Shown: one piece after another, positions 16,311 through 23,588 of the stretch
How the letters are laid out: every line of letters begins with the position of its first letter
Numbering within the stretch: the first letter of the stretch is position 1
Assembly (NCBI GenBank): GCA_964619685.1
Contig: CAZUET010000005.1
Coordinates: 1 to 33,902 of the forward strand
Length of the DNA: 33,902 nucleotides
Reading direction: 5' to 3'
Source: RUG14300 sp964619685
GTDB lineage: Bacteria > Bacillota > Clostridia > Christensenellales > CAG-1252
Made by a program: the position numbers and the translations under genes
The notes under the pieces: model-generated
Told to the model about the DNA's origin: nothing
The model's input: the letters and a program-made list of their open reading frames with translations, nothing else
Databases searched by the model: none

Positions 16311-16673
16311 ATGAAAACTGTTGGTAATATTTTGTGGTTCTTACTTACCGGACTATGGACAGGCTTAGCTTATATTATTCTTGGTGTTTTTTGGTGTATT
16401 ACTATTATCGGTATACCTCTTGGTAAGCAATGCTTTAAGCTTGGAAAATTGATTATGTGGCCTTTTGGTAAGACAGTAGAAACTCATTTTGATGCGAAAC
16501 CCGTAGCAAATGTAATTTGGATTATCTTAGGTGGTTTGGAATTAGCAATTGGATTCTTCTTTGCTGGAATTATCTGGTTTATCACCATTTTAGGAATTCC
16601 CTTTGGTAAGCAATGTATGAAATTTGCAAAATTGTCTTTCATGCCCTTTGGCTCAACCATCAAAAATGCATAA
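16311..16673 (+). CDS. yccF: YccF-domain small membrane protein
   Basis: This 120-residue protein consists of two YccF (PF03733) repeats. Each has hydrophobic helices ending in a GIPxGKQCxKxxK segment: GIPLGKQCFKLGK, then GIPFGKQCMKFAK. The repeat symmetry and length match the family. The function of YccF is not established; it is an inner-membrane protein. AGAGGAG precedes the ATG at good spacing, and the gene appears to be transcribed alone. Confidence 0.88.
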   Translation: MKTVGNILWFLLTGLWTGLAYIILGVFWCITIIGIPLGKQCFKLGKLIMWPFGKTVETHFDAKPVANVIWIILGGLELAIGFFFAGIIWFITILGIPFGKQCMKFAKLSFMPFGSTIKNA

Positions 16674-16700
16674 TAATAAGAAAAACTTGTTTAGCATTAA

Positions 16701-16815
16701 GTCCGCTGTTATACTGAGTGAGAAAATTGAATATTAGTCCGCCGACATACTAAGCGTAGTCGAAATGCGAGTGTAACGAGGATTAAACGGCACAGCCGTT
16801 TGGTATCGTGCGGAC
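16701..16815 (+). repeat. Structured intergenic repeat, 79-bp copy D with a truncated copy in front
   Basis: The full copy runs from 16737 to 16815 (GTCCGC to GCGGAC, 79 bases). Its inner hairpin is AAACGGC/GCCGTTT, which differs from copies C and F but keeps all pairs. Just before it, 16701-16736 is the left part of another copy (GTCCGCTGTTATACTGAG), cut off where the full copy starts. The 307-base gap 16674-16980 otherwise holds only a hairpin block. Confidence 0.85.
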
Positions 16816-16875
16816 GGTAATCCGCTTAAGAATACTTAGTGTAGCACAATAATAATTGCTAATCATAACTTTTGT

Positions 16876-16906
16876 AGGGGGCACACACTGGGCGCCCCCT
16901 TTTTTT
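16876..16906 (+). terminator. GC-rich hairpin with U-run
   Basis: AGGGGGC (16876-16882) pairs with GCCCCCT (16894-16900), followed by six more T's. It would end plus-strand transcripts from yccF through repeat D. The block from about 16832 is related to 30480-30549 (AATACTTAG.GTAGCAC, later TAGGGG). Confidence 0.75.
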
Positions 16907-16980
16907 AAGAAAAAGATTCTAATATTAATTCATTGCTCTACGGTTTCGACTACAAATTTCGTCATCCCCACAAAAAAATA

Positions 16981-17865
16981 TTATCTATTATCCCTCACAA
17001 ACTTAAACATACTATCTATATCATCATGTAGTGGATATCTTTCGGTAGCCGTTGACGATATTCCGAATTTTTCTTCGACCAAATCTATATACATTGTCGA
17101 TTCTCCGTCATCACCCATAAAACATTCGCTATAAATATCTTCGGGAATTTTGTTTTTAATATCAAGCTGTTTGAGTGCAAGATTGTCAAAACTAACAACT
17201 TGGAATGCTTCAAATATTTCATCAAGCATTATAGCCGTTTGATTGATACGCTCATCGATTTCATGCGTATAATAGCTTTCGCCTCTTCCAAACCTTTTAT
17301 ATCCAAGTAAAAGAATCTTTAAATCATTATCATAGAATAAGGGGAGCTTGTCCATTGTTGGCGTACCTAAAATAAAATGTAGCACTACATTTGGATAGTT
17401 AACTGCAAACTTGAGAGTATCGCTTTCCGCCTTATTTATAGAAACACCTAATCCGTGAATAAGCTTTCTATTCAAAAGGTTTTCGATTAAGGACTTATTA
17501 TTTAGTAGATGTACTTCATTTACGGTAATATTACAAATAATACCTTGCTTCTGCATTCTTTCTAAAAATGGGATTAGTTCGGGGTGCGATAGAGGATTAC
17601 CGCCACCGATTGCTAATTCCGTACCGGCTCTTAGCGTATCGAAAAACTTTTGGTTTAATTGAGCATGTTGACCGTCTACCGTTGATTTTTCATGACACAT
17701 AGGACAGTTCATATCACAATAATTTGTGATTTTCATATCCATAGAATCGGGAAAATCGGCGATAAATTCGTCATCATCGGTGGTCTTTATTTTAGTTCCG
17801 TCTTCATAGATCTGCACTTTATAATTTCCGTTAGTATATTCGTTTAGCAGTTTAATTCCGTTCAT
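16981..17865 (-). CDS. Radical SAM protein of unknown function
   Basis: This 294-residue protein has a CxxxCxxC motif in NYCDMNCPMCHEK (Cys50, Cys54, Cys57) that would bind the [4Fe-4S] cluster and S-adenosylmethionine. AIGGGNPLSHPEL, the GGE-like SAM-binding motif with Asn in place of Glu, comes next. A 40-residue N-terminal lead-in precedes the cluster. The C-terminal third has few cysteines, so no SPASM domain is evident. The protein family and substrate are not recognised. A weak site (AGGG) precedes the ATG, and a strong hairpin lies only 16 bases upstream. The gene lies downstream of an alpha/beta hydrolase on the same strand. Peptide or cofactor modification is possible but unsupported. 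Confidence 0.75.
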   Translation of the reverse strand: MNGIKLLNEYTNGNYKVQIYEDGTKIKTTDDDEFIADFPDSMDMKITNYCDMNCPMCHEKSTVDGQHAQLNQKFFDTLRAGTELAIGGGNPLSHPELIPFLERMQKQGIICNITVNEVHLLNNKSLIENLLNRKLIHGLGVSINKAESDTLKFAVNYPNVVLHFILGTPTMDKLPLFYDNDLKILLLGYKRFGRGESYYTHEIDERINQTAIMLDEIFEAFQVVSFDNLALKQLDIKNKIPEDIYSECFMGDDGESTMYIDLVEEKFGISSTATERYPLHDDIDSMFKFVRDNR

Positions 17866-17881
17866 TTTGCCCTGTTAATAA

Positions 17882-17906
17882 ATATCCGCTTATAGCAAGC
17901 GGATAT
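17882..17906 (-). terminator. Perfect 10-bp hairpin between hydrolase and radical SAM genes
   Basis: ATATCCGCTT and AAGCGGATAT form a perfect 10-bp stem with a 5-base loop. On the minus strand only a short AT stretch follows (TTATTAAC), so it is a weak terminator of the hydrolase gene or a leader structure of the radical SAM gene. Confidence 0.6.
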
Positions 17907-17934
17907 CGAAGTGTTCTTTTATTATTTATAAGAA

Positions 17935-18864
17935 TTATAGGTTTGCATTGATAAAGTTTTCGATATCTCTGTAGATATCATTTACAATATCGCTTTCGTT
18001 TAAAATTTCATGGCGTGCCTTAGGGTAGAGAATCATATCGACCTTATCGTGTCCCGACTTAATCATATTATCATAAACGCTCAATACGCCTTTTCCATAA
18101 TTACCCACTGGGTCATCTTGACCTGCAATGAAAATAATGGGGATATTAGGTGTACTATCAATTGTTTCCTTACTATTAGCATCTTTAAGAGCAGAGAAAA
18201 GCCCGATAAATCCGTTTACGGTAAATAGGAAACCGCAATCCTCATCTGCAATATATGTATCGACAATATCATTATCTTTAGATAGCCAATCAAACTCTGT
18301 ACGTCCCTCGAATCTTTTATTATATGATCCGAATGCAAGATTATTGATAAATTTTGATCTATAATGATCGCTTCCCTTGAGTTTACCGATTATCTTAGCC
18401 ATAGAAATGCCCATACCTGCGGCAGGATTTGGACCACCTGTACCGCAAATAATAGCTGCATCGACATTATCTCCGTATTTTATAAGATAGTTTCTTACGA
18501 TAAACGAACCCATGCTATGACCGAAAATAAAGTAGGGGATAGCAGGATAATCGTCCTTAGCAATATCTGTAAGAATAGAACAGTCATCCATTAATGTCTT
18601 GTAGCCGTTTTCGCCGAAATAACCCTTTTCATCATTATTGGTTACACTACCGCCATGACCGAGATGGTCGTTGATATATACGGCAACACCTATTGAACAA
18701 AGGAAATTGGCAAAATTCTCATATCTTTCCTTATGTTCAGCCATACCGTGAGCGATCTGCAAAACAGCCTTGACCTCGCCGTCAATCGGCACATATTTTG
18801 CATATACGATATTAGCGAGCTTTGACGATGATTCAAACGATCCTTCAGTTTTAACGAAATTCAT
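17935..18864 (-). CDS. Alpha/beta hydrolase, lysophospholipase/monoacylglycerol lipase type
   Basis: This 309-residue hydrolase is of the Hydrolase_4 (lysophospholipase) kind. The oxyanion segment IAHGMAEH is near residue 38, NDHLGHGGS lies around 66, and the nucleophile elbow is GHSMGS with Ser117. The acid is in AGQDDP (Asp250 or Asp251) and the catalytic His285 is in KARHE. These features match bacterial monoglyceride lipases and lysophospholipases. No signal peptide is present, so it is probably cytoplasmic. GGAGG lies 4-5 bases before the ATG. It has its own promoter downstream of the ATP-grasp terminator. The true substrate cannot be read from sequence. Confidence 0.87.
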   Translation of the reverse strand: MNFVKTEGSFESSSKLANIVYAKYVPIDGEVKAVLQIAHGMAEHKERYENFANFLCSIGVAVYINDHLGHGGSVTNNDEKGYFGENGYKTLMDDCSILTDIAKDDYPAIPYFIFGHSMGSFIVRNYLIKYGDNVDAAIICGTGGPNPAAGMGISMAKIIGKLKGSDHYRSKFINNLAFGSYNKRFEGRTEFDWLSKDNDIVDTYIADEDCGFLFTVNGFIGLFSALKDANSKETIDSTPNIPIIFIAGQDDPVGNYGKGVLSVYDNMIKSGHDKVDMILYPKARHEILNESDIVNDIYRDIENFINANL

Positions 18865-18896
18865 ATCTACCTCCGATACAAAATATTCTTATTATA

Positions 18897-18925
18897 TTTA
18901 TACCATAAAAAAAGATGAATTTCAA
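18897..18925 (-). promoter_or_regulatory. Promoter of the alpha/beta hydrolase gene
   Basis: On the minus strand TTGAAA (18920-18925), a 17-base spacer and TATAAA (18897-18902). The -35 box lies within the terminator hairpin of the upstream ATP-grasp gene. Confidence 0.5.
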
Positions 18926-18936
18926 TAGGGAAATTC
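18907..18936 (-). terminator. Terminator of the ATP-grasp gene
   Basis: GAATTTC and GAAATTC (18930-18936 and 18917-18923) form a 7-bp stem with a 6-base loop. On the minus strand it is followed after three bases by seven T's (18907-18913). Confidence 0.7.
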
Positions 18937-18962
18937 AAAAAAAATGCGTTTTTTATTACAAA

Positions 18963-19841
18963 TTAGCTATTAAAATAATCCATTATCGCCATTTTATATG
19001 CATTTTTAGCCAATTCATAGTTTTGAGAAGAACAGTTTGCAAAGCATTCGGTCATGACACCGCTATTGATTTCAAGAATATAATATTTACCGTCAACTTT
19101 TACGATATCGATAGAAGCGAAACTGATATTAAAAGCATCATAAACCTTTTGAATCAACTCGGTGATACCATTATCTACTTTTGTAATCAATTGAGGTTTT
19201 GCTCCGCCTTGTAGATTATGCTTCCAGTTAAGAAGAAGCTCGTCTCCTTTTTCGGGTATGCGGTTAGGTATGTCATTACTTATAGGAAATCCATAACTTT
19301 CCAAATATTCGTTATATGATGTAACACCGTCTGCAATTATAGAAGGTCTAATCTTTTCAAAAGTAAATAGAGGTTTTCCTTTAAAAACTACAGTTCGGTA
19401 TTCGGATTGAATGTCGACGTAGGGCGAAAGTGCGACCATACCGTGTTTTTTTAGTGATTCCTTGAGAATACTCACCAGCGCTTTAAGTGAATCTTTCACT
19501 CTAATAACATCTTTACCACCTGTACCGTTATTAGGCTTTATGACAACTTCGTGATATTTATAGAGATAACACCATAATAGATCCTCGTCAATCGAATCGA
19601 TATAAAAATGTGGTATGCAAGGGATATTCGCATTTCTTAGATAGTCGCTCATTGTACTTTTATCCGTGCATAATTCACTCATACAAGAATCGTTATTTGG
19701 AAAGCGATAACCGTAGATAAACATTTTTTTATCGGTAGAAGAAATTACGGCAAGCCAACCGTCGCCATAGGTATCGAGAGTATATCCCAATTCGTTGCTG
19801 ATTTCATTTAGCATTTTTAAAAGCATTTTTTTGTGTTCCAT
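18963..19841 (-). CDS. ATP-grasp carboxylate-amine ligase-like protein
   Basis: This 292-residue protein has an ATP-grasp fold. Residues 98-110 (VVIKPNNGTGGKDV) are the nucleotide-binding lysine and glycine loop. SPYVDIQSEYRTVVFKGKPL (about 139-158) is the middle strand region, and SIDIVKVDGKYYILEIN (about 244-260) holds the metal-binding Glu258 and Asn260. Such enzymes join an acyl phosphate to an amine, as in RimK-, YheC/D- or D-Ala ligase-like proteins. The specific product is unknown. No strong ribosome binding site is visible; the start gives the family-like beginning. A terminator separates it from the downstream hydrolase, so the three minus-strand genes are not clearly one operon. Confidence 0.78.
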   Translation of the reverse strand: MEHKKMLLKMLNEISNELGYTLDTYGDGWLAVISSTDKKMFIYGYRFPNNDSCMSELCTDKSTMSDYLRNANIPCIPHFYIDSIDEDLLWCYLYKYHEVVIKPNNGTGGKDVIRVKDSLKALVSILKESLKKHGMVALSPYVDIQSEYRTVVFKGKPLFTFEKIRPSIIADGVTSYNEYLESYGFPISNDIPNRIPEKGDELLLNWKHNLQGGAKPQLITKVDNGITELIQKVYDAFNISFASIDIVKVDGKYYILEINSGVMTECFANCSSQNYELAKNAYKMAIMDYFNS

Positions 19842-19916
19842 TCTTATATTTTATCACAACGCCTAATTATTTGTATAGAATTTTTAAAACATTCCCTAAA
19901 ATAATTGCTATATAAT

Positions 19917-19995
19917 TACAAAAAGAATACAGAGCGTAGTCGAAATTCGAGTGTAGCGAGAATCAAACGGCACCGTTGTTTGGTATCTTGCGGAC
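19917..19995 (+). repeat. Structured intergenic repeat, copy E with decayed left arm
   Basis: From ATAC at 19927 to GCGGAC (19990-19995) it aligns base for base with the 79-bp family. The first ten bases no longer match. The inner hairpin reads AAACGGC/GTTGTTT, which still pairs through two G-U wobbles. It lies between divergent genes. Confidence 0.8.
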
Positions 19996-20071
19996 GGTTT
20001 ACCTACCACACCATCTATCATAACGAAAGAGAGAAACATTAACGCCATTTAAGCAATTTATTCGATATCTA

Positions 20072-20100
20072 TTGACGGAATTTTGAATAGCTTGTATAAT
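20072..20100 (+). promoter_or_regulatory. Promoter of the SufC/SufB pair
   Basis: TTGACG (20072-20077), a 17-base spacer and a perfect TATAAT (20095-20100). The start codon is 36 bases downstream of the -10 box. Confidence 0.75.
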
Positions 20101-20135
20101 TATAAATAAAGAAAATAAGAAAAGAAGGCATAAAA

Positions 20136-20882
20136 ATGTTAGAGATTAACGATCTTCATGTAAGCGTTGATAACGAAGGCAATACTATTGACATCCTTAA
20201 CGGTGTCAACCTTTCTATTAACGATAATGAATTTATAGTAATTACCGGTCCTAACGGTGGCGGTAAGACCACACTTGCCAAGTCGATAATGGGATTGTAT
20301 TCTACTACCGAGGGAAGTATCGTATGGAATGGTGAAAATATTGAAGCTTTGACAATAACGGAACGAGCTAAGAGAGGCATTAGCTTTGGTTTTCAGCAAC
20401 CGGCGAGATTTAAAGGACTTACCGTGTCTGATCTCTTGAATACGGCAGCAGGGCGAAAACTAAAGCATGACGAAACATGCACCCTTCTCAATATGGTTGG
20501 ATTATGTGCGAAGGATTACCTTTCTCGTGAAGTCGGTCAAGGTTTGTCTGGCGGTGAGATCAAAAGAATAGAGATAGCTACTGTGCTTGCAAAACAAGGC
20601 AAGCTTATGATATTCGATGAGCCTGAAGCGGGTATTGATATATGGAGTTTTTCCAAGCTGACAGAAACCTTCCGAGCAATAAAGGATAAACGCAATGCAA
20701 CCGTTATGATTATATCCCACCAAGAGCGAATTATTTCGTTAGCAGATAAGGTAGTTTTGATAAAAGACGGAGTTATAACCGATATAGATACACCCGATAA
20801 TATCTTACCCAAAATAGTAGGTAATACCGTATATACATGCTCTGCCATTCGTGCAAATAACGGAGGTGCTGTAAGTGAATAA
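20136..20882 (+). CDS. sufC: SufC-like ABC ATPase of a minimal Fe-S assembly system
   Basis: This 248-residue soluble ABC ATPase powers Fe-S cluster assembly together with a SufB-type scaffold. The Walker A is GPNGGGKTT (38-46), with a Q-loop in GFQQPARFKGLTV typical of SufC. The signature is GLSGGEIKR, the Walker B/catalytic pair is FDEPEAGID (Asp161, Glu162) and the switch His is 195. No membrane permease is adjacent, as expected for Suf rather than transport. It overlaps the next gene by 8 bases. AAGG sits about 9 bases before the ATG. The closest described arrangement I know is the two-gene SmsC/SmsB type of anaerobes. Confidence 0.9.
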   Translation: MLEINDLHVSVDNEGNTIDILNGVNLSINDNEFIVITGPNGGGKTTLAKSIMGLYSTTEGSIVWNGENIEALTITERAKRGISFGFQQPARFKGLTVSDLLNTAAGRKLKHDETCTLLNMVGLCAKDYLSREVGQGLSGGEIKRIEIATVLAKQGKLMIFDEPEAGIDIWSFSKLTETFRAIKDKRNATVMIISHQERIISLADKVVLIKDGVITDIDTPDNILPKIVGNTVYTCSAIRANNGGAVSE

Positions 20883-21789
20883 GATAGATGCGGAATTATT
20901 ACAACAGGTGGCAGATTTACACGAAATACCGTTAGGCGCCTATAATATTCGCAGTAACGGAGCAAGTGCAGGTCGTAATAGCACTGAAAACATAGAAATA
21001 TCGTCGAGTGAGCAAGGCGGTCTTGTGATCACAGTTAAGCCCAATACGGTTAGAGAAAGCGTGCATATACCTGTAATTATATCTCAAAGTGGATTACAGG
21101 AGCATGTAGTCAACGAATTTCATATAGGTGAGGGCTGTGATATATTGATAGTAGCCGGTTGCGGTATTGATAATTGCGGTAATCTTGATAGCCGTCATGA
21201 CGGATTGCACACCTTTTATATAGGTAAAGGCTCAAAGGTCAAGTATGTTGAGAAGCACTACGGTCAAGGCTCAGGTATAGGCGGAAGAATTATGAATCCT
21301 AAGACACTTGTATATCTTGAAGAGGGTGCTAAACTTGAGATGCAGACCGATCAAATAAAAGGAATAGATTCTACGGTAAGAGATACCGAGATACATTGTA
21401 AAGCCAAGTCGGAAGTAACTATCACCGAAAAGCTATTCACCCACGGTGATCAAAAAGCCGAGTCAAGAATGAATGTGTATCTTGAGGGTAAAAACTCAAA
21501 GGCAAGAATAGTATCGAGATCTATTGCAAAGGATAACTCTCATCAAGTGTTTTATCCATGCATGACGGGTTTAAATGAATGCTTTGGTCATGTTCAGTGC
21601 GATTCGATTATTATGGATAACGCCAAAATTAAGTCGGTACCTGCAATCGATGCACGATCAACCGATTCTATGCTCGTACACGAGGCGGCTATAGGTAAGA
21701 TAGCAGGAGATCAATTATTGAAGCTTGAAACACTCGGCTTGACTTCAGAGGAAGCGGAAGAATTGATACTCAAAGGTTTTTTGAAATAA
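20875..21789 (+). CDS. sufB: SufB/SufD-like Fe-S scaffold protein, GTG start
   Basis: This 304-residue beta-helical scaffold partners with SufC. It is much shorter than SufB (about 470) or SufD (about 420), as in minimal SmsB proteins. Seen features are a central repetitive beta region, CFGHVQCDSIIMD (matching the conserved HxxCD part of SufB), and the C-terminal signature HEAAIGKIAGDQ..GL..EEAEE...KGF. The start is GTG at 20875, supported by GGAGG (20862-20866) 8 bases upstream and by overlap with the sufC stop. No SufS, SufU or SufD gene is in the window, so the sulfur donor is elsewhere. A good terminator follows. Confidence 0.87.
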   Translation: MNKIDAELLQQVADLHEIPLGAYNIRSNGASAGRNSTENIEISSSEQGGLVITVKPNTVRESVHIPVIISQSGLQEHVVNEFHIGEGCDILIVAGCGIDNCGNLDSRHDGLHTFYIGKGSKVKYVEKHYGQGSGIGGRIMNPKTLVYLEEGAKLEMQTDQIKGIDSTVRDTEIHCKAKSEVTITEKLFTHGDQKAESRMNVYLEGKNSKARIVSRSIAKDNSHQVFYPCMTGLNECFGHVQCDSIIMDNAKIKSVPAIDARSTDSMLVHEAAIGKIAGDQLLKLETLGLTSEEAEELILKGFLK

Positions 21790-21803
21790 TAAGAATGTTT
21801 TAT

Positions 21804-21838
21804 ATCGCTGGTAATTGTTATATTATCGGCGATTTTTT
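21804..21838 (+). terminator. Terminator of the sufCB pair
   Basis: ATCGCTGGTAAT (21804-21815) pairs with ATTATCGGCGAT (21822-21833) with two G-U wobbles and a 6-base loop, ending in six T's. Confidence 0.85.
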
Positions 21839-21884
21839 AATGACTTGCCAATACATAGAACGGTCAAGCGAAGCATATAATAAT

Positions 21885-21913
21885 TTGACAATATATAAAA
21901 GTTGTATTATAAT
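21885..21913 (+). promoter_or_regulatory. Consensus promoter of the amino-sugar operon
   Basis: TTGACA (21885-21890), exactly 17 bases, then TATAAT (21908-21913): a perfect sigma-A consensus. Transcription should begin near 21920. A short direct repeat (GGAAATGGAAATGG, within 21921-21941) lies just after the start site, before the ribosome binding site. Confidence 0.85.
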
Positions 21914-21963
21914 TTCTATTGGAAAATGGAAATGGAAATGGTAAAAAATCTACGGAGGTCACT

Positions 21964-23586
21964 ATGACGATTAAAACCTGTGATAACAATATGAGAGTAA
22001 TTATTTGCGAAGATTACGAAGAAATGTCTGTTCAAACGGCAGATATTATTGAGCAACAGATGACCAATAAACATAACAGTGTGTTGGGGCTTGCAACCGG
22101 ATCTACTCCCATTGGCACATATAAAATACTTGCTGAAAGGAATAGAGTAGGTGCAATAGATTTTTCCGATGTTACCACTATAAATTTAGATGAATACTAT
22201 CCCATTAAGCCAACCAATTCACAAAGCTACCGTTATTTTATGAACGAACAGCTTTTTTCTAAGGTAAATATTGATATTAATAGAACATTTGTACCCGACG
22301 GCTCTGCAACCGATCCCGATGCAGAATGTAAAGCATATGAGGAGCGTATCGATTCTTTTGGTGGCACAGATATCCAGCTTCTTGGAATAGGTGTTAACGG
22401 ACACATTGGATTTAACGAGCCCGATTCTTCACTTTGTGCATTTACCCATCTTACAGACCTTACACCCAGCACTATAGAGGTAAACTCTCGCTTTTTTGAA
22501 AGCGAGGATGATGTACCCAGAAAGGCAATTACTATGGGTATTGGCTCGATATTTAAGGCAAAACAGATAATACTGCTTGCGTCCGGTGCATCGAAGGCAA
22601 AAGCGGTAGCTAAGGTGTTAGAGGGTGGAATTGACACATCATGTCCGGCAACCTTGCTTAATCTGCATCCCAATGTTGTATTGATATGTGATAAGGCAGC
22701 ATATTCGAGTGTTAGACTTGGTGTAGATATAGGCGGTACAAATACCAAATTCGCTGTTGTAGACGGTGATAAAGCTGTTTTTAAGTGTTCCGTTCCGACT
22801 GACTGTTCATCGGAAAGTGCATTAATTGAAGGTATAGCCAATAAGATTTCCGAGATCGTCAAGGAATATGCAGTTAGTACAGTAGGTGTAGGCACTCCCG
22901 GTATTATCTCAAACGGTAAGGTAACAGCTGTAAATCTTCCCTTTGAAAATACTCATCTCGGTCAATTATTATCGTCACAAATACATTTACCGGTAACTGT
23001 AGATAATGATGCAAGCTGTGCTGCATACGGCGAATACCTTTTCGGTAACTGTAAGAAATACAAAAATATGGTAATGCTCACATTAGGTACAGGCATAGGC
23101 GGCGGCGTTATTCTCAACGGAGCAATGGGAAGTAGGAGTGGAATTTCGGGCGAATTCGGACATATGGTAGTTCAATCGAATGGCGGTATACCTTGTAATT
23201 GCGGTAAGATAGGATGCTTAGAAAAATACGCTTCTGTAAGGGCATTAATCGAAAAAGCTCATGAAATGATAGAAAAAGCTCCTAATAGTATTTTGGCAAA
23301 ATTGGCAAGAGAAAAGCGTTTAGACGGCGAATGCGTATTTGATGCATACGCATTAGGTGACGAAAATGCAGTTGCGATTATTGATGAGTTTATTCGCTAT
23401 TTAGCTATAGGAATTAAGAATGTTCAAAATATATTTACACCCGATGCGATAGTATTAGCAGGTGGAATTACTCAAACTAAAGGCGAGCAGATAATATCGT
23501 TACTTTCAAAACAGCTTGACGGAATTAATGTAATAATATCGTCGCTATTTAACGATGCAGGTGCACTTGGTGCGGCAATGCTTTAA
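21964..23586 (+). CDS. nagB: Fused glucosamine-6-phosphate deaminase and ROK sugar kinase
   Basis: This is a 540-residue two-domain enzyme. Residues 1-248 are NagB (glucosamine-6-P to fructose-6-P plus ammonia): LATGSTPIGTY (43-53), NLDEYYP (74-80) and NGHIGFNEP with His147. With almost no linker, a ROK kinase begins at about 249. It shows RLGVDIGGTNTKF for phosphate binding, GTGIGGG, and the zinc site with His400 and CNCGKIGC (Cys411, 413, 418). The kinase is probably an N-acetylglucosamine or glucosamine kinase, given NagA next door. The ATG at 21964 was chosen over the in-frame ATG at 21919, because GGAGG (21954-21958) lies 5 bases before it and 21919 coincides with the expected transcription start. 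It lies 2 bases before nagA. Confidence 0.9.
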   Translation: MTIKTCDNNMRVIICEDYEEMSVQTADIIEQQMTNKHNSVLGLATGSTPIGTYKILAERNRVGAIDFSDVTTINLDEYYPIKPTNSQSYRYFMNEQLFSKVNIDINRTFVPDGSATDPDAECKAYEERIDSFGGTDIQLLGIGVNGHIGFNEPDSSLCAFTHLTDLTPSTIEVNSRFFESEDDVPRKAITMGIGSIFKAKQIILLASGASKAKAVAKVLEGGIDTSCPATLLNLHPNVVLICDKAAYSSVRLGVDIGGTNTKFAVVDGDKAVFKCSVPTDCSSESALIEGIANKISEIVKEYAVSTVGVGTPGIISNGKVTAVNLPFENTHLGQLLSSQIHLPVTVDNDASCAAYGEYLFGNCKKYKNMVMLTLGTGIGGGVILNGAMGSRSGISGEFGHMVVQSNGGIPCNCGKIGCLEKYASVRALIEKAHEMIEKAPNSILAKLAREKRLDGECVFDAYALGDENAVAIIDEFIRYLAIGIKNVQNIFTPDAIVLAGGITQTKGEQIISLLSKQLDGINVIISSLFNDAGALGAAML

Positions 23587-23588
23587 TT

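Noticed and set aside
16981..19841. A complete peptide-modification (RiPP) gene cluster
   Set aside because: No precursor-like small ORF, no dedicated exporter and no single operon. The ATP-grasp gene is separated by a terminator and the hydrolase has its own promoter.
21919..21963. Longer N terminus for the NagB-ROK protein from the ATG at 21919
   Set aside because: That ATG lies about six bases after the -10 box, at the expected transcription start, with no ribosome binding site. The ATG at 21964 has GGAGG at proper spacing and gives the normal NagB beginning.
22233..22895. 220-codon open frame on the minus strand inside the NagB-ROK gene
   Set aside because: It is antisense to strongly recognisable NagB and ROK motifs, has low-complexity Ser/Ile/Pro composition and no ribosome binding site: a shadow frame.
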